Source: Bacillota bacterium (GTDB lineage Bacteria > Bacillota_I > Bacilli_A > Acholeplasmatales > Acholeplasmataceae). Taken from it: a stretch of 19,782 nt of DNA. Shown one piece after another: positions 14,801 through 19,782 of this stretch (the first letter of the stretch is position 1; every line of letters starts with the position of its first letter). A program made the translations under genes and the position numbers. The DNA lies in contig JAURNN010000018.1 of assembly GCA_030830185.1 (NCBI GenBank), positions 1-19,782 on the forward strand, in the 5' to 3' direction. The notes under the pieces are model-generated. The model was not told the origin of the DNA. It saw only the letters and a program-made list of their open reading frames with translations, and did not search any database.

Positions 14801-15321
14801 GAATTACAACAGGTCTATATAAAGGTAGACTCTTAAAACGTGTAGGGACTATTGAAACGAGAGAAACAGCAAGTATTGTCAAGCAAGCTGTCTTTAATAT
14901 CTTATTTGATGTATCTGATCATATCGTTTTAGATGTTTTTGCTGGTTCTGGACAATATGGTTTTGAAGCAATTAGTAGAGGAGCTAAAAAAGCAATCTTC
15001 ATAGATTATCAAAAAGAAGCAACCATGACAATTTTAGATAACGCGTCAATGCTTCAATGTCAACAACAAGTAGAAATTTTTGAACAACCAGTGACTCAAA
15101 AAGTATTTCATATGATTCAAGATCCAATTGATACAATCTTTGTTGACCCACCCTATGATTATCAAGATTATGAAAAATTGCTTTATATTATGCCACAAGC
15201 AAAACAAGTCATTATCGAAACACAAAAAAAGACCCAACTCAAAAACGTCATTGGATCTTATCAAAAAGTAAAAGAAAAAGCTTACGGGATTAAAAAAATA
15301 TTTTTATATGAATCACTTTAA
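14797..15321 (+). CDS. rsmD: 16S rRNA (guanine-N2)-methyltransferase RsmD-like
   Basis: A 174-residue SAM-dependent methyltransferase. The N-terminal MRITTGLYKGRLL matches the start of RsmD, DVFAGSGQYGFEA (46-58) is the SAM-binding loop, and VDPPY (116-120) is the catalytic N-methyltransferase motif. RsmD methylates the amino group of G966 in 16S rRNA near the P site. The usual RP-DRVREALFN segment here reads TRETASIVKQAVFN (21-34), somewhat diverged but recognisable. It starts inside the copZ stop; in many bacteria rsmD instead precedes coaD, so the copper-operon position is unusual. Its last 9 bases overlap the end of the convergent gene on the other strand, and its terminator lies inside that gene. 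Confidence 0.9.
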   Translation: MRITTGLYKGRLLKRVGTIETRETASIVKQAVFNILFDVSDHIVLDVFAGSGQYGFEAISRGAKKAIFIDYQKEATMTILDNASMLQCQQQVEIFEQPVTQKVFHMIQDPIDTIFVDPPYDYQDYEKLLYIMPQAKQVIIETQKKTQLKNVIGSYQKVKEKAYGIKKIFLYESL

Positions 15322-16071
15322 ACGCTTCATTCGAGGCGTTTTTTCTTTAAAAGAAATAGAAATAAATTGATATTTTTTTAAATCTGTTAAAAATTCATAT
15401 GGAATATCAATGTTTGTAGCATTTGAAAATAATGAGGATTGAAGTTGATCGACTGGAAGCATATATATATGGGTTATGATGCGATTTTCATACATAACTG
15501 CAACATAATCAATGATGTAATCGTCTGATTTAAAAAATTCAGCAGGTGAATATTTGAATACTTTTTTGGGAATGTCGTATTCATAAAGTTGTTTATCATT
15601 TTTTCCAACTAATAAAAATACTTTTTCTTCTTTGAATTTAAAAATAATCAAAAAAGAAATGATATTGGCGATTAAAATAGCAACTATCAATACATTGTCA
15701 TAATTGACGATAAAATATAACGATATTGCAATAAACCAAGTAACAGTCGATAAGATAATAAAAAAGATTTGATCCGCGTATTTTGTCCTGAATTGGGTAT
15801 TCATTCCCTTTAATCTTTTAGGTTTAAACACTTTGTCACGGTCATAAACATACATATATAACAAAAGACTTAATATAGAAGCAATGAAGTCCAATATGAG
15901 GGATTCTGTTGTAATATTGGTAACGGTAAGAAATGCAAAGTAAATAACAGTTAAAATTAAGATGAACCTTCCATAGTTGTTATTTCTGAATAGAAGTCTA
16001 ACAATATAGCCTATAAAAAAAAGTCGAATCGTATTAAAGAGTACTTGCATGACAATGATAATCAAAAACAC
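15313..16071 (-). CDS. Membrane protein of unknown function
   Basis: A 252-residue protein I do not recognise. The first 145 residues contain about five membrane segments (roughly 1-24, 33-50, 55-74, 100-119, 124-145), joined by a basic loop at about 77-97. The C-terminal 100 residues are soluble, with KYSPAEFFKSDDYIIDYVAVMYENRIITHIYML (about 170-202) suggesting an alpha/beta domain. The start is a GTG: on the minus strand AGAGG (plus-strand 16080-16084) lies 8 bases ahead of it. A possible extended -10, TGCTAAAAT, is on the minus strand at plus positions 16095-16103. The gene ends inside rsmD. No function is assigned. Confidence 0.75.
   Translation of the reverse strand: MFLIIIVMQVLFNTIRLFFIGYIVRLLFRNNNYGRFILILTVIYFAFLTVTNITTESLILDFIASILSLLLYMYVYDRDKVFKPKRLKGMNTQFRTKYADQIFFIILSTVTWFIAISLYFIVNYDNVLIVAILIANIISFLIIFKFKEEKVFLLVGKNDKQLYEYDIPKKVFKYSPAEFFKSDDYIIDYVAVMYENRIITHIYMLPVDQLQSSLFSNATNIDIPYEFLTDLKKYQFISISFKEKTPRMKRLK
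15321..15344 (+). terminator. Terminator of the copA-copZ-rsmD operon
   Basis: Bases 15321-15328 pair with 15333-15340 (8 bp, one G-U), with loop ATTC and six T (15339-15344). The hairpin sits inside the last codons of the convergent minus-strand gene. Confidence 0.85.
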
Positions 16072-16094
16072 AAGAAATACCTCTTTTCACTTGT

Positions 16095-16103
16095 ATTTTA
16101 GCA
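16095..16103 (-). promoter_or_regulatory. Probable extended -10 promoter of the minus-strand membrane-protein gene
   Basis: On the minus strand the sequence reads TGC then TAAAAT, about 24 bases before the GTG start, with a weak -35 TTCATA 18 bases further up. The start point would lie just before the AGAGG ribosome binding site. Confidence 0.5.
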
Positions 16104-16141
16104 TAACTTCTTATAAAATATGAATAGAAATGAGGGAAGTT

Positions 16142-16363
16142 ATGAATATATCAGTCTTTTTATTTATCGTTGTTGTTGTATTAGTGTTACTTGTAGGTGG
16201 TGTGATTGGTTTCTTCTTAGCAAGAGCATGGTTTAAACGCTACTTAGAAAAGAATCCTCCAGTGAATGAAAATATGATCAAAGAAATGATGCGTCAAATG
16301 GGAAGAACACCTTCTCAAAAACAAGTGAACCAAATTTTAAATTCTATGAATCAATATAAATAA
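16142..16363 (+). CDS. yneF: YneF family (UPF0154) small membrane protein
   Basis: A 73-residue protein with one N-terminal membrane helix (about 5-27) ending in GFFLARAWFKRYLEKNPP, then the conserved cytoplasmic part with NENMIKEMMRQMGRTPSQKQVNQILNSMN. This matches Bacillus YneF (UPF0154) in length and layout; YneF-like proteins are widespread in Firmicutes and Mollicutes and their role is unsettled. The start at 16142 is preferred over ATG at 16130, because GAGG at 16132-16135 lies between them and is well placed for 16142, and because the family starts directly at the membrane helix. It lies between two minus-strand genes with a terminator behind it. Confidence 0.92.
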   Translation: MNISVFLFIVVVVLVLLVGGVIGFFLARAWFKRYLEKNPPVNENMIKEMMRQMGRTPSQKQVNQILNSMNQYK

Positions 16364-16389
16364 AAACGCGAGTTCATCGCGTTTTTTTT
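16362..16389 (+). terminator. Bidirectional terminator between yneF and plsY
   Basis: Bases 16362-16371 (A5 then CGCGA) pair perfectly with 16377-16386, with loop GTTCA and eight T on the plus strand. The A run on the left gives a shorter T run for minus-strand transcripts from plsY, whose stop lies at 16388-16390. Confidence 0.9.
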
Positions 16390-17065
16390 ATTGTTTCTTT
16401 TTAAAGATATATTCTTTACCTTGACCTAGCTTTTTCAAATTAGAGATATGTCTGTAAAATATTAAAACTGCAATTAAAACAATGACAAGTGACTCAAGTG
16501 CATAGGTCTCCAAACCTTTATTTGTAAGACCTGCAAAAAATTCAGAAAAAAAACTATATAAAACAGGTCGAATGATCATGAGTAGTAATGTGATTCCAGC
16601 AGCAGATAATGATGCAATCGATACAATTCGATTTTTTAAAAATATCGAAACAAACGTAATGATTGCAGCAAGCGCGATGAGTGGTTCGATAAATAAGATG
16701 ACACCAGCTGATGTTGCCATCGCTTTACCACCTTTGAATCCAATATAAATAGGATACACATGCCCAATGACAGCAACAAAGCCATACAAGATCTCAGTAT
16801 TAAATACGCCCAAAATATAAAATTGTTCCCATTTAAATACCCATAGTAGGCCCATAACAAAGCCACCTTTTAAAAAGTCAAAAATAAATGCCCATATACC
16901 AATTTTAAACCCCAAGACTCGAACTGCATTGGTCGCGCCAGTATTACCTGATCCATGTTCACGTATGTCGATCCCTTTAAATACCTTACCTAAGATAAGA
17001 CCTGTTGGAATAGAACCCAATATATAAGATAGTAAAACAAGTAATACAATATAAATAATTTGCAT
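16388..17065 (-). CDS. plsY: Glycerol-3-phosphate acyltransferase PlsY
   Basis: A 225-residue integral membrane acyltransferase that uses acyl-phosphate (made by PlsX) to acylate glycerol-3-phosphate, the first step of phospholipid synthesis. The family motifs are visible: GSIPTG (17-22), GSGNTGATN (38-46), and the later GHVYPIYIGFKGGKAMATSAG, which together form the phosphate- and acyl-phosphate-binding loops. About seven membrane segments are expected, length is normal. An upstream TTG-initiated extension of 12 codons is rejected, because it would overlap the extended -10 element TGTTATAAT on the minus strand; the ATG at 17065 follows GGGG at 17074-17077. The gene is divergent from parE, an arrangement often seen in Firmicutes. 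Confidence 0.96.
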   Translation of the reverse strand: MQIIYIVLLVLLSYILGSIPTGLILGKVFKGIDIREHGSGNTGATNAVRVLGFKIGIWAFIFDFLKGGFVMGLLWVFKWEQFYILGVFNTEILYGFVAVIGHVYPIYIGFKGGKAMATSAGVILFIEPLIALAAIITFVSIFLKNRIVSIASLSAAGITLLLMIIRPVLYSFFSEFFAGLTNKGLETYALESLVIVLIAVLIFYRHISNLKKLGQGKEYIFKKKQ

Positions 17066-17084
17066 GATATGTACCCCGAATAAT

Positions 17085-17093
17085 ATTATAACA
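17085..17093 (-). promoter_or_regulatory. Extended -10 promoter of plsY
   Basis: On the minus strand TGT plus TATAAT (hexamer at plus positions 17085-17090) lies about 20 bases before the plsY ATG. No consensus -35 was found. It shares the intergenic region with the parE promoter. Confidence 0.65.
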
Positions 17094-17155
17094 CAACTCA
17101 AAAAAAATCCTTATACACGTTTATTCATTAATAAATCGCATTATTATTCATTTTT

Positions 17156-17164
17156 TGATATAAT
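17156..17164 (+). promoter_or_regulatory. Extended -10 promoter of parE-parC
   Basis: TGA followed by TATAAT (hexamer 17159-17164) gives an extended -10 element, with AGGAG (17180-17184) and the parE ATG at 17191 downstream. The -35 is weak, and a T-rich stretch (17149-17156) lies immediately upstream. Confidence 0.65.
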
Positions 17165-17190
17165 TAAATAGATATATCTAGGAGAAACAT

Positions 17191-19143
17191 ATGCAACAGT
17201 ACGATGAATCATCCATTCAAATATTAGAAGGTTTAAAAGCTGTCCGTAAAAGACCCGGCATGTATATTGGTTCAACCGATGGCCGTGGCCTACATCATTT
17301 GGTTTGGGAAATCATGGATAATGCCATTGATGAGGCATTGTCAGGACATGGAAAACAAATCAAACTTACGATTAAACAAGATAACTCGATTATGATTGAA
17401 GATCATGGTCGAGGTATCCCTTATAAAATGCACGCTTCTGGAAAACCTACAACAGAGGTTATTTTTATGACGCTACACGCTGGTGGAAAATTTTCTGAGT
17501 CCGGTGGTTATAAAGTCTCAGGAGGTTTGCACGGCGTTGGATCTTCGGTTGTGAATGCACTTTCTCAATATTTAGACTTAACGATTTATCGTGATGGTGG
17601 CATATGGCATCAACGTTTTGAAGAGGGTGGTACAAAAGTATCCTCACTTGAAAATTTAGGAAATACCAAAAAAACAGGAACAACCATTACTTTTAAACCT
17701 GATCCTGCCATTTTTTCTACAACTTTATTTTCTTTTGATCAAATTAAAGAACGTATGCGTGAAACAGCCTTTTTAATTAAAGGACTTGAAATGGTTGCTG
17801 TTGATGAAAGAAATCAACAAAAAGAAGTCTTTTTATATGAAGAAGGTATTAAAGCGTTTGTTCATTTTGTCAATGGTGATGAAAAAGGTTTACATGACAC
17901 CATATATTTTGAGGGTACACATACACCGCCTAAAAAACAGCATGGTATCGAAGTAGAGATTGCAATGCAATTTACAAGTAACTATAACGAACAACTTTTT
18001 TCATTCGTCAATAACGTAAGAACCAAAGATGGTGGAACGCACGAAAGTGGATTTCGTACTGCTTTAACGAGAGCACTTAATGATTATGCAAGAAAATATC
18101 AACTCATCAAAGAAAAAGATTCTAATTTAGAAGGGACGGATATTAGAGAAGGTCTTACTACAGTCATCTCTTTACGTGTTCCTGAAGATTTATTAGAATT
18201 CGAAGGACAAACTAAAGGTAAACTTGGTTCACCTGATGCAAGAACTGCAACAGATAATGTCGTATATGAACATATCACGACTTATTTAGAAGAAAATAAA
18301 ACTGTTGCTTATACAATCATCGATCGTGCACAATTTGCTCAAAAAGCAAGAGAAGCTGCAAGAAAAGCAAGAGATGAAGCACGTACAGGAAAAATAAAAA
18401 GCAAAAAAGATGTTTCTTTGTCAGGTAAATTATCACCAGCACAATCAAAAGATAAAACCATTAATGAGTTGTTTTTAGTGGAAGGTGACTCTGCTGGAGG
18501 ATCTGCAAAACAAGGAAGAAATAGACGTTTTCAAGCGATTTTACCACTTCGCGGTAAGGTCATCAATACCGAAAAAGCTACATTAGATTCAGTACTCAAA
18601 AATGAAGAGATCGGAACCATCATTCATACGATTGGTGCAGATTTTGGTGTTAATTTTAATGTTGATCAATGTCAATATCACAAAGTCATTATCATGACCG
18701 ATGCTGACACGGATGGTGCGCATATTCAAGTATTACTCATGACTTTTTTCTTCAGATTTATGCGACCGTTGATTGAGCATGGCAAGTTATTTATTGCACA
18801 ACCGCCTTTTTATAAACTCACTAAAAAAGGTGTGAAATCTAAATCTGTCATTTATGCTTGGAGTGATGAAGAATTAAAAGCGTATTTACGAAAAGGTCAA
18901 TACTCAATTCAACGTTTTAAAGGACTTGGAGAAATGAATGCTGATCAACTCTGGGATACAACCATGAATCCACAATCACGGAAACTCATTCAAGTGACAA
19001 TTGATGATTTGAATGTCTCTGATAAACAACTGTCTGTTCTTATGGGAGATGATGTTACACCACGAAGAGCTTGGATAGAAGATCACATCGATTTTGAAGT
19101 GACTGATGATTTTGATCCAAACTTAGGAGCTCAAGATGCCTAA
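17191..19143 (+). CDS. parE: DNA topoisomerase IV subunit B
   Basis: A 650-residue ATPase subunit of topoisomerase IV. The GHKL ATPase domain has Glu40 and Asn44 (WEIMDNAIDEA), Asp71 (EDHGRGIP) and the glycine loop GGLHGVGSS (111-119). The TOPRIM domain has Glu431 (VEGDSAGG) and the metal triad Asp504, 506, 508 (TDADTDGAH). The sequence GRNRRFQAILPLRGKVINTEKA, with INTEK instead of LNVEK, and the immediately following parC gene identify ParE and not GyrB. Topoisomerase IV decatenates replicated chromosomes. Its stop overlaps the parC start by 8 bases. Length is normal for the family. Confidence 0.96.
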   Translation: MQQYDESSIQILEGLKAVRKRPGMYIGSTDGRGLHHLVWEIMDNAIDEALSGHGKQIKLTIKQDNSIMIEDHGRGIPYKMHASGKPTTEVIFMTLHAGGKFSESGGYKVSGGLHGVGSSVVNALSQYLDLTIYRDGGIWHQRFEEGGTKVSSLENLGNTKKTGTTITFKPDPAIFSTTLFSFDQIKERMRETAFLIKGLEMVAVDERNQQKEVFLYEEGIKAFVHFVNGDEKGLHDTIYFEGTHTPPKKQHGIEVEIAMQFTSNYNEQLFSFVNNVRTKDGGTHESGFRTALTRALNDYARKYQLIKEKDSNLEGTDIREGLTTVISLRVPEDLLEFEGQTKGKLGSPDARTATDNVVYEHITTYLEENKTVAYTIIDRAQFAQKAREAARKARDEARTGKIKSKKDVSLSGKLSPAQSKDKTINELFLVEGDSAGGSAKQGRNRRFQAILPLRGKVINTEKATLDSVLKNEEIGTIIHTIGADFGVNFNVDQCQYHKVIIMTDADTDGAHIQVLLMTFFFRFMRPLIEHGKLFIAQPPFYKLTKKGVKSKSVIYAWSDEELKAYLRKGQYSIQRFKGLGEMNADQLWDTTMNPQSRKLIQVTIDDLNVSDKQLSVLMGDDVTPRRAWIEDHIDFEVTDDFDPNLGAQDA

Positions 19144-19782
19144 ACTAAAAGATACATTAGATACGTTTGTAGAAACACTCCTCAAAGAATCTTTTGAGGA
19201 TATTTTAGCGGACCGATTTGGAAGATATTCAAAATACATCATTCAAGATCGTGCATTACCAGATGCAAGAGATGGACTTAAACCCGTTCAAAGACGTATT
19301 TTATATGCCATGCAGCAGCTTGGTATGACAAGTACTCAACCTTATAAAAAATCAGCGAGAATCGCAGGTGAAGTCATGGGGAAATATCATCCGCATGGTG
19401 ATTCATCGATTTATGAAGCGATGGTAAGGTTATCTCAAGACTTTAAGATGCATATGCCACTCATTGATATGCATGGTAACAATGGATCGATTGATGGTGA
19501 TAGTGCTGCAGCGATGCGGTATACCGAAGCAAGATTATCTAAAGCAGCAGAACTTTTACTTCAAGACATCAACTCTAGGACCGTTCCACTTGTCCCGAAT
19601 TTTGATGATGAAGAAGTTGAACCAACGGTATTACCTGCAAAATTTCCTAATTTATTGGTGAACGGAGCAACTGGTATTTCAGCTGGATATGCAACAAAAA
19701 TTCCACCTCATAATATACATGAAGTCATTTCAGCTACGATTGCTTTAATAAAAAAGGATCAACTAACTACACAAGATTTAAT
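19136..19782 (+). CDS. parC: DNA topoisomerase IV subunit A, 5' part only
   Basis: The first 215 codons of the cleaving subunit of topoisomerase IV; the gene runs off the window. The visible winged-helix region has DRALPDARDGLKPVQRR (38-54), the quinolone-determining stretch with GKYHPHGDSS (82-91), Ser90 and Glu94, both the sensitive-type residues, and the active-site Tyr129 in AMRYTEARL that forms the covalent link to DNA. FPNLLVNGATGISAGYAT follows. The ATG at 19136 lies inside the end of parE with GGAG at 19126-19129, so the two subunits are translationally coupled. Called ParC on its ParE neighbour; a GyrA role is unlikely. Confidence 0.95.
   Translation, partial: MPKLKDTLDTFVETLLKESFEDILADRFGRYSKYIIQDRALPDARDGLKPVQRRILYAMQQLGMTSTQPYKKSARIAGEVMGKYHPHGDSSIYEAMVRLSQDFKMHMPLIDMHGNNGSIDGDSAAAMRYTEARLSKAAELLLQDINSRTVPLVPNFDDEEVEPTVLPAKFPNLLVNGATGISAGYATKIPPHNIHEVISATIALIKKDQLTTQDL

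Noticed and set aside
17066..17101. Twelve-codon TTG-initiated extension of PlsY
   Set aside because: It covers the extended -10 promoter, and the family starts at the membrane helix that begins at the ATG at 17065.

Overview
The window is low-G+C bacterial chromosome with tightly packed housekeeping genes, frequent ATGA or longer gene overlaps, strong AGGAG-type ribosome binding sites and U-tailed hairpin terminators. Several genes end in TGA (the ECF S component, the two secreted/anchored proteins, the ABC ATPase, the CopZ-like gene and the minus-strand membrane protein), so TGA is a stop codon and the code is standard. With the gene content (YneF, PlsY, infC-rpmI-rplT, parE-parC) this suggests a Firmicutes/Mollicutes-type organism that has not reassigned UGA. 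An Acholeplasma-like member of the Acholeplasmatales is my best guess, but it is an inference.

Layout. (1) 1-5539, plus strand: the 3' end of an M42 aminopeptidase gene, then an aldo/keto reductase, an ECF-transporter S component next to type III pantothenate kinase (a likely pantothenate uptake-to-CoA pair), an alpha-phosphoglucomutase and a PepP-like Xaa-Pro aminopeptidase. (2) 5581-8048: a four-gene cassette of a secreted protein, a membrane-anchored protein, a short ABC ATPase and a small permease. It is preceded by a hairpin that is both terminator-like and contains the cassette's Shine-Dalgarno sequence. (3) 8050-9706: the infC-rpmI-rplT operon with a consensus promoter, an attenuator of the L20-leader type, a probable AUU start for IF-3 and a repeat-rich tail doubling the length of L20. 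(4) 9721-11184: a large orphan membrane protein, possibly read from a leaderless mRNA. (5) 11192-12438: a second, complete M42 aminopeptidase behind a structured leader with two mutually exclusive folds and a U tract. (6) 12448-15344: a copper operon (CopA ATPase and a CopZ-like chaperone) ending in rsmD. (7) 15313-17100: a minus-strand membrane protein, a plus-strand YneF (UPF0154) and minus-strand plsY. (8) 17156-19782: parE and the 5' part of parC (topoisomerase IV).

There is no gene-free stretch above 300 bases. The longest, 11185-11369, is filled by the structured M42 leader; 8049-8212 is the infC promoter and attenuator; 17066-17190 holds the divergent plsY and parE promoters. No tRNA, rRNA, CRISPR array, insertion sequence or phage gene was seen. 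The points most worth a second look are the M42 leader, the 5581-8048 cassette, and the translation-factor operon with its attenuator, AUU start and L20 tail.
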